In this document: positions 43,325 through 55,899 of the stretch, in pieces
Position numbering within the stretch: position 1 is the stretch's first letter
Layout of the letters: each line of letters opens with the position of its first letter
Source: Thermothielavioides terrestris NRRL 8126
Lineage: Eukaryota; Ascomycota; Sordariomycetes; Sordariales; Chaetomiaceae
Length of the DNA: 64,000 nucleotides
Direction of reading: 5' to 3'
NCBI RefSeq assembly: GCF_000226115.1
Contig: NC_016461.1
Location: forward strand, 620,001 to 684,000
The notes under the pieces: model-generated
The model's database searches: none
Seen by the model: the letters and a program-made list of their open reading frames with translations, nothing else
What the model was told of the DNA's origin: nothing
Program-made: the position numbers and the translations under genes

Positions 43325-43545
43325 CAGGGTGCACAACTGTAGCTACCGTAGGTAGGGTGCGTAACTGTGGGTGTCGCAGGGTGCGCAACTGCCCTGTAGG
43401 TGCCGTAGGGTACGCAACTACTCTGCGCAACTGTGGGTGCCGCAGTGGTGCGTAACTGTGGGTGCCGCAGGGTGCGTAACTGCCCTATAGGTGCTGCAAG
43501 ATACGCAACTACCCTGTAAGTGCCGCAGGGTGCGTAACTGTACAG
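43325..43545. repeat. Tandem repeat of GTGCGTAACTG-type units
   Basis: Irregular tandem copies built from words such as GGGTGCGTAACTG and GGTGCCGCAGG, total about 220 bp, inside the left subterminal part of the pogo-like element. It is much less AT-biased than the transposase region next to it. Confidence 0.7.
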
Positions 43546-44149
43546 TTCAATCCTAGTTTGTTTGTTAGTTTGGTTCTTGCCCCCACTTTTTAACAGGGGC
43601 CTATAGCCAACCAAACTCGGCGTTTTTGCCCACCTCTTCCTCATCACTCTCTAGAATCTAAGTTCGACTGAAGCACGTTTGATATAGATGAAGCAGTGTA
43701 TTGAACGCCATTTTCGTACTTGACTAACTGGTCAGACACCGAACGAAGCTGTATTGTATGCAAAGGCGATAGTGCCCTCTGACTCCCTGTTCTAGTTAGT
43801 CTATTTCAAGCCAAGACGGCTAGGTAGGTACCTGTAATTTAGAGCCTTGTCGTGATCCACCATAAGTACCACGCTAATAAACAAACAAGGGGTCGACTGT
43901 AGGAGCTATAGGCAGGGTATGTATAAGCTATAGGTAGGTAAGCGGGAGCAATAGGCAGGGTAGGCAATGTTTTATTGTATAACGTCGCCCACACCTATGT
44001 CGGTTGCCCACAGATCCTAGCTACTAAACTGTCCCTAATCTAGTAAGCCAATTTCTATACAAAATTCAGGGGTAAGCTACAATACTAGAACTAGTATCAC
44101 CAACTAAGACATCCTAAAACAGCTCAAAATTAAAGCTATTTGTAAGCTA

Positions 44150-45790
44150 GTAATATATAGCCAACTATAGCCAACTACTGGAAGATAGTAGTTTCGTAGC
44201 TCAGTGCTAGAAGCTCCTTATTGACCTTCTTTGCAAAGCCTACAACGCCCTGGATGGCTGCCTAGAATGCCTTCGCCTTAGCTACCTTATCCTCAACCTC
44301 CTGCCTCTAACGTAGTTACTCTCGAATAGCTATAACTGTTAGTATATGGGCTTTACCGAAGTGCTTCTTTATAGCCTTTTTCCTTCCTTCTAGCCTCTTC
44401 TTGACTAGGGCTTAGTTTAGCTTATTTAGGGTGTTATAGTTAGCTTATAGAGTTAGATATTCCTCTTTCAACTAGACTATCTTCTATTTAATTGGTATAG
44501 CGTAAACCTTAAGAACCTCCTCTATAAGACTGTTAATCTTCGAAGCTATAGCTTTAGTAGCTTCGATGCCTATAGACCGCTTAGAACTGTTAGTAAAGCT
44601 TATAAACGGGGGGGTCTTTGGGCGATAGTGTACTAAGATCTTATTAAGGTTGAATGGTATTAATCTAGCCCCCCTCTATACACTAGCGATATTCTTATAG
44701 ATTATTTTATATGCCTATAGGTAGATAGTTAAGAATTGGAAGTTGTCAATCTAGGAGGTACTAAATAAAGCTTTTTCTATAACCAATTAACGATATCTCT
44801 ATACTAAAGGACCGAAGACCCTTATATCGAGGGGCTATAGTTTATAGGTCTAATACAGTGGTAAATAGAGCGGTATAATCTTATTAGCTTTGTAGAACTC
44901 AACGAACTGTAGTGAAATGTATAATGAATGGCTATTGAGGATCAATAGCCAATATATACCTATAGTTCGAGGGCAAGTATACTTATCAAAGTGCTAGATC
45001 TATTCGAGGGCGATATTGTAGTTTATTTAGCTATTAGGAGAGACTTAGATAACTACGTTGTTGTTAAGGCTAGGAGGAATCTAGGCCTGTTAAATGTAAA
45101 TGCTTTCGAAGATAACGAAGGGCGGTAAGACGTAGCCGTTAGCTAAGATGTATTTAATAATCGATACCTAGTCGCAATTGCCTAGCTAAATCGAATACAG
45201 TGCTTTCTTATAGCGTAGAACGATCACTATAGCATTGTCTCTAATCCCTTTTATATAGCCTTTTTCATCTATATTGTAGATGTCGTCGTTAGCGATACTA
45301 TATACTAAGCAAGTAGTCTAGAAGAGGTTAAACTACTAGGTAGCTATCTAATGGTCTAGAGTATCCTTCTTCGACTAATCTAATGCGTAGGAGCGGTATA
45401 TTCGAAGATCTAGATACTAGGAAAGGAAGTTATAATATTAGTTCTTGCCTAGAGGTTTGTTATCGCCCTTGGTATATAACAGTTGTATACCTAGATGTTT
45501 GATAGCTAAGATAGACATTGGCTAGCCCTATATATCTAACTAGTATATTGCCTTGACGATCGAGTCCTCCTCTATAGGCATAAAGCGTTGTAAGTGCTTA
45601 GTAGCAGCCCAGTGGTTCGAAGTATAGCCACTAAAGTGGTCTATAAGTATAGAATATAAGATGTTAAAGAGCTAGGCGGCCTAGCGAAGGCTATAGACTT
45701 TCTTAGCTTAGAACGCTTCGATCGCAAGGCGAATTCGATCTTCTTTGTTAGGTTAGTTAGCTATCTTCCTAACGTATCTGGAAAACAACA
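44150..45790 (-). pseudogene. Mutated DDE_1 (pogo/Fot) transposase
   Basis: Read on the minus strand with stops ignored, this is a pogo-type transposase. It starts with a psq-like helix-turn-helix (RIRLAIEAF, then YSLR.AA.LFNI.YS), then the DNA-binding HTH_Tnp_Tc5 region, then the DDE core: NIDEKGYIKG (first Asp), LILNSHSLY where the second catalytic Asp of the usual LILDGH is now Asn, and PLDIRVFGPL for the third. More than twenty stops, almost all TAG/TAA at former Gln/Trp sites, interrupt the frame. This pattern is expected of RIP (CpA to TpA on both strands). The element cannot make an active enzyme. Confidence 0.75.
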
Positions 45791-46347
45791 AACTATTAAG
45801 ATTGATCAAAGTTTGGTGGAAAAACAGGCTAGTAATGTTGTTATTGTAGTGTTCTGAACTGTGGGAAATTGGTGGCTTGTGTGGCTGGCCAGTATCTATA
45901 GGCAACCGACAAGGATATAGGCGACGTTATAGCAAAGAGCGATTTTAAAAGTGGGCTAGGTTTGTTTGTTTAGTTAGAGTTAGTTGCAAATGAGTGTCAC
46001 GTTTATAGACAGTAATATATTTAGAGCGCCGTAGTAGCCTAAGCGAGAGAGCGTCCTGCTCCGGCTCAAGGTGGAGGGTGCATTGGTAGGGTAGGCTAAT
46101 CCAATTAGGGGACCTTTGTCGCTTCCAAACACTAGGCGAAAGTAGGTCCAAGTGCCTGCAACACACCCCAATTTAAACAACAGTAGCCAACAGTGGGCAA
46201 CAGTGGGCAACCATCGCTATCGAATTTGAAGCTATAGATACTGCAAAAAACGGCCCAAATAGCCATTTTCTAGTGTTTTTACGTGTTTGTTAATATCTGC
46301 AGCTTAGTCAGCATAGCCATCGAGCCCCTAAACTCAGCTATCGAAGC

Positions 46348-46590
46348 CCGCCTTCGAACTTCCCAGGTACACGCCTTCGAACTGCCTAGGAGCTCGCCTT
46401 CGAACCGCCTAGGAGCCTGCCTTCGAACTGCCCGAGTACACGCCTTTGAACTGCCTGGGAGCCCGCCTTCGAACCGCCCAAGTACACGCCTTCGAACTGC
46501 CTAGGAGCCCACCTTCGAACCGCCCGAGTACACGCCTTCGAACCGCCTAGGAGCCCGCCTTCGAACTGCCTAGATGCCTGCCTCCTAGGT
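46348..46590 (+). repeat. 23-bp minisatellite, about ten units
   Basis: Units of the type GCCTTCGAACTGCCTAGGAG plus three bases repeat about ten times with small variation; half the units end in GTACAC and half in GAGCCC, giving a 46-bp higher-order alternation in places. Each unit carries the palindrome TTCGAA and many carry CCTAGG. It is GC-rich and unmutated although surrounded by RIP-like DNA. The open frames on both strands are a by-product of the repeat. Confidence 0.85.
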
Positions 46591-46829
46591 AGTATAGTTC
46601 GATATATCAATGAGCGCTAGAGGCGGTTGATCGTAGTTATACTATATACTAGAGAACCGCTATAAGTTATTATATACAAGGTAGAGGTTAGCCTCGTATA
46701 GATATACCGATATAAACGGCTATTCGACCTTACTAGTAACCCTTTTCTAAAGCCGAAAACGCTATAGAACGCCTATATACTATAGCCCTAGGCTATAGAG
46801 GTTTATATCTTATTAACACACTATTGTTG

Positions 46830-47720
46830 ATGCTCCCTAGTAGTTAGCTAATTTACTATAACTTTTAGGAACTCCTCGACTACTTTGTAAGCAAGTCTAA
46901 CCTTTACCTCGACGAGATATAGACCTTCCTTTTTGAAGAATGCTATATATTTATAGCTATTAATACAATATCCTACTATCTATATATAGTCGATTAGAAG
47001 AAGAAAGTAGCTATATAGAGAGGTATATAGTAGAACTACGTCCTCTAGGTAGATTATATCTATAAGGTGGCGATATTTACTGCTAAGATGTTTATATTCT
47101 ACAACGAATCGGGCCTAGATCAAAGAGATAGTATTCGTTGTACTAGCTAGGTGCTACTAAGCGTTACTCTTATCGTCGACGACGTCGTTAAGCGAGGTAA
47201 ACGCTATTATATCCTCTCTACTATTATAGTTAATAGTGTTCTTAATCTGTTAGTCTAGCAAGGTTATAGCAATTAGGAAGGCTTCATTGTATAGCTTAAG
47301 GACTATGTTCTATCTAAGATAAGGCTATTCCTAAACTACTATAATATTCTTGTTATAGATAATGTATCGTAGTATCGGATTTATACTATTAAATAACTTT
47401 GCTAGGAGGCTAGCGTTCTACTATAGTATTTACTGCTATATTCGCTCGATTTAAACCTAATTGAGGCAATGTTCTATAATACGAAAGCTTATATCTATCG
47501 CAACTATTAGAAGGCGCTTCTATAAGACTATTTAGAGGTAGACTTCAAGGAGTTCCTTCGTAGTGCCTATACTACTGTTAGTAATAACCTTCTAGCAGTA
47601 TATAGGCACTTTAGAAAGGCGATAATACTATTCTAGAAGGAGGACAAAGCGGTAGATTATATAGCATTGTATTTAGAGCAGTTTTATAAGTTCCAAAGTA
47701 CTAGAACCGTTGGTTAAACA
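46830..47720 (+). pseudogene. Mutated Tc1/mariner (DDE_3) transposase
   Basis: On the plus strand, with stops ignored, the frame reads ILVIDNVS (second Asp region), then YSLDLNLIEAMFYNTKAYIYRN (the YSPDLNPIE motif with Pro changed to Leu), then VDFKEFLRSA. This is the C-terminal catalytic half of a fungal Tc1/mariner transposase. Upstream residues to about 46,830 are compatible with the N-terminal half but more decayed. Many TAG stops replace Gln/Trp codons. Terminal inverted repeats were not found by eye. Confidence 0.6.
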
Positions 47721-48454
47721 CTACATCTTATAGATAGATTCCTAGTCATAGTTCGCCATTATTATCATCTATATATAAAGCTGTTGTCGAGCTATCTTCC
47801 ACCTCTTATATAATGTTTTCCTAGTATTCTAGCGCTATATTATCTAGATCTAGTGGCCTAAACCCAGGTATATAACGGATTAAGGCGTTGAGGAGGGAAT
47901 TGTATAGCAGATTAATCGACGAGTCAGTGATTGAAGAAGCTAGTATACGATTAAATAGACGTTAGCTATATAATTATAACATCGTAGGAAAAATGTACTA
48001 TCTTGCTCCGCACTTTATATAGCGTATTTAGCGCGCTATACAACTTGCTTCGTACGTTCTATAGCCTATTTAGTATACTATACAATATATTTAGTGCCCT
48101 ATATAGCATATTAGGTCTAGCGAGCTAGGTTCTTGTCAAAGCTAGCTAGCTCTACTTCTTCCTTTAGAAAGCCTTTCATAGCGCTATAGAACGTAGCGAC
48201 AAGGTGCTATAGGAAGCCATTGTTAGAAAACTATATATTTAGAAGCTAACGAATATTATAAACCCTTCTACCCTCGATATACAGAGACCTATTGACTTAG
48301 TAGAGAGCTGTTATCACGTCTTTCTAACCTAATAGGCTATATTAGCGAGCAAAGGTCTTAATAAAGTCATTGACTATATTAGAGGGTTCCTTTCCTTCTA
48401 GCTTAGACAACGGCGACGAAGAACATAGTAGTAGGATAATCTCCTATAGGTTTA

Positions 48455-48680
48455 CAACTAGGGGTTGGCAGCCTGCTTCGCGGGCTGCGCACAGCCATTT
48501 CAATCCTTTTTCTTAGCAGTGCCACAACCACCTACTTTTCCCACAACCACCCACTTTTTCCACACCTGCGCACCTACCTTTTCCAGCGTATATGACATTC
48601 ATCCCACAGAACTGCGTATATCCGTTGCGGCTCGGCTTAGCGGCGTATTCGTAAGTATTTACTGATCCGTTACCTCTTTT
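48455..48680 (+). repeat. GC-normal island with hairpin, possible transposon terminus
   Basis: A short stretch of normal composition in the AT-rich block. It begins TTGGCAGCCTGCTTCGCGGG and contains GCAGCC...GGCTGC inverted words, similar in style to ends of fungal hAT elements (inference), followed by CCACAACCACC direct repeats. A 66-codon frame inside has no recognisable domain. Its partner end was not found. Confidence 0.35.
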
Positions 48681-48699
48681 CTAGGCTTTTCCTAGGCGA

Positions 48700-50200
48700 T
48701 TGGAGCGAGTCTAACAGGTATATAGAAGCTGACTACGTATTAGAGCAAAATTGCCGTGCCTAGAAGACAGAAACCTAGGTTCTATACTAACTAAATCAAC
48801 TAAACGAACTGCTCGATAACTATATTATATATCGCTAACTAAGTCAATTAACGTAACTGTATATATACTAGCTCAATCGCTATACGTAAATAGCGATTTT
48901 TAACGACTATTAGATGCTTTCTACGCTTTTGGACAACGAAGTAGACTCGCCTCTACTATCTATCGAAGTAGACAAAGACGTCTAATATAGTAATACCCCC
49001 TATAAGCCGCTTACACCTACGCCGACTGCTATAGCGATAGACGTACAAAGGGAAGATAACAAAGCTAAAGATATAGCTATAGAAGCGTAAAGAGAGGGGA
49101 ACGAAGGTAGCGAAATAAAAGTCCTAATAGGCATCCTTATAAAGGACATTATCTTCGAGGCTATATAAAACTTTCCTTAGCCTACAAAGTATATATAGGA
49201 CCTACTAAAGTTTAAGGTATATAGCGATCTATAACAATAATAGGACACTAACTCTAATATATCTATAAGCGGTCTATAATATCTACTTGTATATAGATCC
49301 TTATAACCTAGATAAGTACTATAATATCAACTTCGACTATACAACTAACCTTAAATCTCTGCTAATATAAATTATAGGCAACGATCCTAATAATGGCAAA
49401 TACAAGTATTACAATAAAGGTCTAGGCCTATATATAAACTACGTTATATTGTAGGACAATATAGGTAATAGCTACTACGCTAGCTACCACTACAACTCGA
49501 GCAGCACTAGGTATAGCTATTTCAAAAGAAGCAGTAAATATAGTCCTCCTAACATATCTGCAATATACTTTGTAGCTAATATATATATAACAGAGTCAGA
49601 GACACCTCGTAAATGCTATATTACAAAGGATCTGACTCCCCCCCCTCTCCCTCTACCCCCCCCTTAGCTGACACCTAAGCTATATAAGTATTATACTACG
49701 CCTATAAAGTGTAAGTCGAAGCTCGAAGTAGTTATCTCCTCTAAACGTTTATACCCTACAATAGACGTATTATCTTCCGTTAGCTCCTAGCAGTTTAATG
49801 ACCTATATATACTTTTATAGCCTACTCCCTATACAATAGCAGCTCCTACTATATACCTTATTCTAAGAGATAAGTTTACGCCCCCTGTCTATAATAGTCG
49901 TTATAAGGCTAGAGAGAAGGCTATACGCCTATTAAATAACGACTTTACTACGCCCACCTATTATAGTTCGCGTTACCTAAGAGAAGATAGATGCTATACT
50001 ATATATAGCGAACTAACAAGCCCTGTTAAATACGTTAATCGCTATGTCGAGCTTATTTGTAAGCTCTTTCTACACCTGTCTACAAAAGAAGAGCAGACCT
50101 TTGCGGAAGCTCTTAGAGATATAGCTAACCTACTTGATATATCTATAGTGGACAAACTATAGAGGAAGAAGATATAATTAGCAAATATAAGTTATAACGA
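48700..50200 (+). pseudogene. Unidentified degenerate ORF
   Basis: With stops ignored, the plus strand reads as protein-like over about 500 codons: MLSTLLDNEVDSPLLSIEVD near 48,920, Pro/Thr-rich text near 49,000 and 49,640, and a coherent end YVNRYVELICKLFLHLSTKE near 50,030 followed by EALRDIANLLDISIVDKL. Stops are nearly all TAG/TAA. No known transposase, polymerase or nuclease motif was recognised. It may be an accessory ORF or gag of a transposon, or a captured gene. The frame shifts at least once around 49.2-49.6 kb. Confidence 0.4.
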
Positions 50201-50271
50201 ATCTACTTGATAGGTCTATAAAGGATATACTATAGAGGAGAGAAATATATTTACTAGCTATAGGTATAAAG

Positions 50272-50526
50272 CATTATACACCTAGAGTATAAGAATCTAG
50301 AATAGCGTTGTATATATAGAATATAGGAATCTAGAATAGCATTGTATACCTTGGCTATAATGGCGTTATACACCTAGACTATAGGAATCTAGAATAGCGT
50401 TATATACCTTAGCTACAATGGCGTTATACACCTGGACTATAAGAATTTGAAATAGCGTTTAATATAGGTATAAAGCATTAGTTAGTATATAGCACACCTC
50501 GACTATAACAATCTACAATAGCGTTT
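50272..50526 (+). repeat. Tandem repeat (about 58-bp units) at the Gypsy insertion site
   Basis: Four or so imperfect units with CACCTAGACTATAGGAATCT and TAGAATAGCGTT words. The Gypsy element inserted at the right end of this array, so its 5-bp target duplication AATAA belongs to the last unit. Confidence 0.6.
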
Positions 50527-50531
50527 AATAA

Positions 50532-50802
50532 TGTTATAGACCGGGCTGTACCTAGGCTAGGTATATAGGGCTGCGCCCAGGATCCGCGGCGGCCCTAGGA
50601 CAGATCCGTAGTAGCCCCGGGACGGACCTATGGTAGGCCCGCCTCGCGCCTAGAATAACGTTGGTCCGAACCTACTTCGCGAGCCCCTAAAAAACTCTAT
50701 GTATAGAGACTATAGCCTATACTTCTCCTTTTTCCTTCCTTAAGGTAGTTGAATAGAACATTGTACACTTATTTGTAGACGCTATAAGGCTAGTACATTA
50801 CA
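50532..50802 (+). repeat. 5' LTR of the Gypsy element
   Basis: 271 bp, begins TGTTATAGACCGGGC and ends GCTAGTACATTACA, so it has canonical TG...CA ends. It is clearly GC-richer than the interior. Compared with the 3' LTR there are roughly thirty differences and all those seen are transitions. Confidence 0.9.
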
Positions 50803-50822
50803 GTTCAACTACCTTCATATAG

Positions 50823-52070
50823 ATGGAGTAGCTATTACTTTTAGGTATAGACGAGAGTAGTACGCTAGGCGTTTCGACGCTAACACCAAGTAGGCTAGAC
50901 GCTACTATAAACAACCTAGGCGTCCTATAGGTCCTAGACCTAGATTAGGTCCGCGAATACTTCTAACTCTTGTAAAAGACGATTGTATATCAGAATACAA
51001 CCATTGAGGAACTTCGTATAGCCTAGATTGCTATAGCTTAGACTATGAACGCCCCTATAGTAGTAAACGCCTAGGCTCCAACGACTAATACTGTAGCTCT
51101 AGTAGCTCCTTAGATATAGTGGAAGCGCCTCCCTATAGGACAACCCTTCAACGGTAAAAAGGAGCTCTTTGTCGCTTGGAGGGCTATAATAGTGTACGTC
51201 CTAGTGGTGGACTAGGACTTTATTAGGGGTCTCTACGACTAGTAGGTATTCATTTAAAGGAACCTTAGCTAGGGGGTCTAGGCTAAGGTCGCGACCTTCT
51301 ATAAGTTGGAAGGACCTAGCTACAACTACGACCTAGGAGCGTTTCTTAAGTATCTTACGACAGTCTATATAGACCTCTATAAATAGGTTATAGCCTTAAC
51401 GGAGCTAGATATATTCTACTAAGGAGACAACAAGCTATTCTCCTCCTTTATTGTTTACTTCGAAGCGAAGCTATCGAAGGCTAGAGGACTCAATTAGAGC
51501 GACGAGGTACGACTTATTAGACTATAACAATGCCTCTCTCTAAAGTTGAAGTATATCGTAGTAGGATAGGGGATCCTATAGAACGACTACGCTATAGCCA
51601 TTATAAGGTACTACGAGATCGCTATTGACCTAGAGGCCCTTCGCCTAGAAGAACAATACCAATAGTCCTAGGGTAAGCGACCTAGGCCTAACGTAGACGT
51701 AGAGAAGGATATAGATAGAGATATACCAATAACCGGGATCAATACGACCTATATTGCCCTAGCCTAGGGGGGAGCCAACAAAGGTCGTAGAAGAAAGTAG
51801 CAATAGAACAAAGGAAAACAAGGCGTAAACGTGCTATAAACGAAGTAGGTAAGCAACGAGGTATATATAGTACACTAATAGGCTAGAGCCTATATCTATT
51901 ATAGGCGCTAAAGCCATTTTATAGCTACCTATCCCTTCGCCCTAGCTAAGAGACTAGCTCCTTAGGTCGATATCAACAAGTTGAAGGCTAAGGAATAGGT
52001 AGAGAAGGACTCCCCCTCTAAGGAGGAGGAGGGAAAAGAGTAGCCCCTATACAAAGTCTTGTATAAAGGC
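50823..52070 (+). pseudogene. Degenerate gag of the Gypsy element
   Basis: The plus-strand frame starting near ATG 50,823 reads as gag: an N-terminal region with repeated TAG stops, a capsid-like block (KYLTTVYIDLYK, later FEAKLSKARGLN), and near 51,885-51,940 a zinc-knuckle relic in which Cys positions have become Tyr (ARAYIYYRR then HFIATYP). Cys-to-Tyr and Gln/Trp-to-stop changes fit G-to-A and C-to-T mutation. Confidence 0.65.
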
Positions 52071-52189
52071 TAAAAGGACCTAGCCGCTTATAGAACGAGT
52101 TTATAAAGATTAGAGAGAGAATAGATAAGCCCCCCTTTCTTATCCCTGTTTTTCTAAACTCCTTTGGTTTTATAAATATATAAGTAGAT

Positions 52190-55100
52190 AATAGATACTA
52201 GAGCTATAGAGCTATTAGCAAGAGAGTATATTAGAGGTTAGGGATCGAGTAGATAAGTTTGCCGACTCTCTATACCCTAGATATTATAGTCAAGGGGGTA
52301 TAAATTATAAAGAAAATCATATATATCGCTTATATTACAATAGACGTCGATAGGTAGATCAGTGCTACTATATTCTATATAGTACTAGGGCTAGCCTATA
52401 ACGTTATATTAGAGCTCTCTTAGATAAACTATTGTAGAATTGTACTAGACCTAGCTAACGAGGTCTTTACTATCAATTTATAAAGCGGCCTATAGGTATA
52501 TAAGTGCTTCTTATAGTAGAAAGAAGCCAACACTACCCTAATTATAGATATAATGTTTATAGGCTTGGCCTATAGGGTATAAAGGAAGAAGTCTAAAGGG
52601 GTATAAGATACGTTCCTCGTTACTAGTATCTACGAGATGACTACTATACTAGGAGCGGCCGTCTCTTAGCCCAATGCCGACCTAGACCCGAAGGTCGCCC
52701 TATCGAAGGAGCTATATAACTTCGCTAACCTCTTTAATAAGGAGAAGGCGAACGACCTCCCCCTCTATCAAAGGGAGGCCGACCATTATATCCATCTTAA
52801 GACGGGCCTAGATAGAAAACCTTCTAAGCTCTTATAGAGACCCTTATATAATATACTAAGGGACTATCTCCTAGAGATTCGAAAGTAGGTTATAGACCTA
52901 TTGGATAAGGGATAAATCTAGGTAAGCTCCTTATCGGTAGCCGCCCTAGTCCTCTTTATAAAGAAGCTAGAAGGAGGATAGAGATTCTATATAGATTATT
53001 GAGCCTTGAATAAGATTATTAAATAGGACTAGTATTCGCTCCCCCTAATTAAGGAGACTCTTTGGTCCTTGGCTAGGGCTAAATAGCTTACGAAGTTGGA
53101 CGTTAGGGCTATATTCCACTATATCCGGATAGCTAAGGGGGACAAGCACCTTATAGTGTTTTATACGAGGTTTAGACTATTTAAGTAGCTAGTCTACCCC
53201 TTTAGGCTTATAGGTACTCCTATAACGTTTTAGAAATATATTAACAATGCTCTTAGTCCAACGCTAGGAGACTATATAACGATATACCTTAATAATGTCT
53301 TAGTGTACTTGAGTAGGAGCTAAAAGGACTATATAAGGAAGGTATACAAGGTCCTTCAAAGACTAAGGGACGTAGGCTTTAATTTGGACCTTAAGAAATA
53401 TATATTCGTAGTAAAGGAAGTTAAGTACCTAGGGTATATTATAGAGGCTAGGGTCTATATCCGCCCTAACCCTAAGAAGATTAAGGCTATCTACGAATAG
53501 GAGGTACCCTATAAGGTCCGAGGAGTATAAAGCTTCTTAGGATTCGCTAATTTCTATTACGACTTTATTTTCAACTTTTCTAAAAAGGCGGCTCTATTAA
53601 TATGCTTTACCTATAAGAACGTCCCCTTCTACTAAGGTAAAGAGGAGTAGGACGCCTTTGACATGTTTAAGGCTATATTTATATTGGAGCTGATCCTTAC
53701 CTAATAGGATCCTAAGAGAGAAACAATTATAGAAGCAGACTGTTTTAGTATAGCATTTAGTAGATATTTGTCTTAGTGGGAAGAGGATAAGGTTCTTTAC
53801 CTTATAGCCTACTACTTTGCAAAACTAAGCCCTATTAAATGCAACTATACTATCTATAATAAAGAGCTATTGGCTATTATCTTATATCTCAAGGCCTAGT
53901 CGACGAAGCTTTGGAGTATAGTAGCCCCCTTCACTATCTTAACCAACTATAAGAACCTTAAGTACTTTACCTAGCTATATCCAATTAATGAATAGTAGGC
54001 CCAATAGGTAGAGACGTTCTCTTTATTTAACTTTAAGCTAAAGTACTAGCTAGGATTCTAGGCCTTGTACTCTAATATATTCTCTTAGCGTGAATAAAAC
54101 GAGCTTAAAGATAGCTAGTATATCGCCTAGCTACTCCCTCTAATTAAGGTATACTAGACTAGTATATAGGAGGAGGCTAGGTTGCCTATAGGAGAGACAC
54201 TCTTCGAGGATAAGTAGCTTATAGCCCTATAGGACGAAGGTATTGTCGGAGACGAGTATTACGTTTACTAGCTCTAGGCCATTTACGATAAAGCTTAGAA
54301 GTTTCTAAAGGAGGTGAACGTAGTATAAACCTAGATTATAGACTATTCCTTCAACGTATAAGGCGCGCTCTAGTTCTATAGCTATCTCTAACTCTTTATA
54401 TAGGAGCCCCTAACTACTACGATTATCTAGTAGATCTATAACTTAGCTATATTAGAATACCTAAGGTGTAATAGGCTATTTAAAATACTTTAGAGAGATT
54501 ATTACTAGGACCTTATATCGTCTAATGTAAAGTAGTTCATTAGGAACTATAATCAGTACTATCGAAGTAAGATCTTTTAGCAACTATATCAAAGGCTTTT
54601 ACAACCTTTGCCTATCTCTAATTGCTTTTAGAAGCAGATCTCTATTGACTTTATAACCGACCTCTCTATAAGAGATGAGGGGGCGCCTAGCTACTTTATA
54701 GTGATTACCGACCGCCTCTCTAAGTATATATAGCTTAAGGCGATATATTCGATAGGAGTAGAAGAGTATGTCCTCTGGTTCTATAATATATAGTAGCGCT
54801 TCTATAGGTTCTCGACTTAAATTATAACCGACTATAGGTCGGACTAGTTGAGTAGGTTCTAGACTACGCTATATAAGGTGGTGGGAGTAGAGTAGCTCCT
54901 ATCGACTTCTTACTATCTCTAGACGGATAGGGGAATAGAGTAGGTCAACTAAGAGGTATAGGCTATCCTTCGGATCTTCGTCTCCTTTATATAGTACGAC
55001 TAGCCTAAACACCTCTTAGCCTACTAGTTTATACTTAACAATAGAGACTTGTCTATAACTAGGGTAAGCTTGAACTACCTCCTTTATAGGTTTGATATAA

Positions 55101-55700
55101 GCCCTATATAACTTATTACGATCTTGATAGCGTCTATAGCGATCTTAGAGGGCTATACTACTAGGTTCCTCTACTATCTAAAGAAGGGAATGGAGTAGAC
55201 CTAAGTAGCTATTATATATATATAGTAGCGATAGTAGGTAAATACGAACCGCTCTCGCCGCCTAGCTAAGAGGTTTAAGGTAGGGGACGAGATATAGCTC
55301 TCTCTATATAATATAAAGACGAACTACCCTAGTAAGAAACTCGACTAGCTAAATACTAAGTATAAGGTAGTTATAGTACCTACCCCTTTGATAGTGACGC
55401 TTAATATACCAAGTGGTCTATACCTAACCTTCTATATCGATCTAGTCGAGTGAGTAGCTTCTAATCTACTCCCTTTGTAGAAAGTTATAGATAAGTGGCT
55501 AGACCCTATATAGGTTACATTGGAGGAGGGTGTTCCTTAGTAGGAATATAGGGTAGAGGCGATCTTTAAAGCTTAGAACGCTAAGGGGAGGGGAAATAAC
55601 TGTAATATATATATTAAATAGGTAGGTTACAATAAACTAATATAGAAGCTTCTAGAGAACTTCTTAGATATTGTTATATTCGACGAGTTTGAATAAGAAT
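52190..55700 (+). pseudogene. Degenerate pol with chromodomain (PR-RT-RH-IN-chromo)
   Basis: With stops ignored: protease region about 52,330-52,460 (NVILELS.INYCRIVLD); linker KANDLPLYQREADHYIHLK near 52,745; RT core about 52,975-53,310 with RFYIDY.ALNKI, TKLDVRAIFHYIRIAKGD and YLNNVLVYL where the catalytic YLDD is YLNN; RNase H about 53,725-53,990 (EADCFSIAF, KELLAIILYLKA); integrase about 54,500-55,150 with SIDFITDLSIRDEGAP and ITDRLSKYI; chromodomain about 55,545-55,697 with EYRVEAIFKA, YIK.VGYNK and ENFLDIVIFDEFE. Both catalytic Asp of YxDD are lost, and dozens of stops make it inactive. The chromodomain places it among chromoviruses. Confidence 0.85.
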
Positions 55701-55899
55701 AGGGAGACGTACAATACAATAATAGGCTAGCGTCGAACTAGAGGAGAAAGGGAAAATACAATATTCGTATATAGACTACTCTATAAGAAACGACAACAAT
55801 AAAACGAATATAGCTTGGTGGTACTACTAGGTGTATAGTCACCTCAATATATCCGGCTATAGCCTTATTACAAAAGAACAATAAGAAAAATAAAAGCGT

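Larger units (their letters stand above)
43101..46031 (-). mobile_element. Degenerate pogo/Fot-type (Tc1/mariner superfamily) DNA transposon
   Basis: A 2931-bp element with inverted ends. The left end CGGCGCTCCAAATGCATCAC and the reverse complement of the right end (CGGCGCTCTAAATATATTAC) stay alignable for about 60 bp, to TTTGCAACTAACT. Both borders have TA (43,099-43,100 and 46,032-46,033), the expected target duplication. Differences between ends are mainly C-to-T/G-to-A. The interior encodes a mutated DDE_1 transposase on the minus strand and carries a tandem repeat near the left end. Confidence 0.75.

Noticed and set aside
46283..46504. 73-codon frame with repeated AFELP/SNR units
   Set aside because: By-product of a 23-bp minisatellite, whose unit is not a multiple of three.
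43325..46590. CRISPR-like array from the tandem repeats
   Set aside because: Units are contiguous with no unique spacers; the DNA is fungal and transposon-derived.
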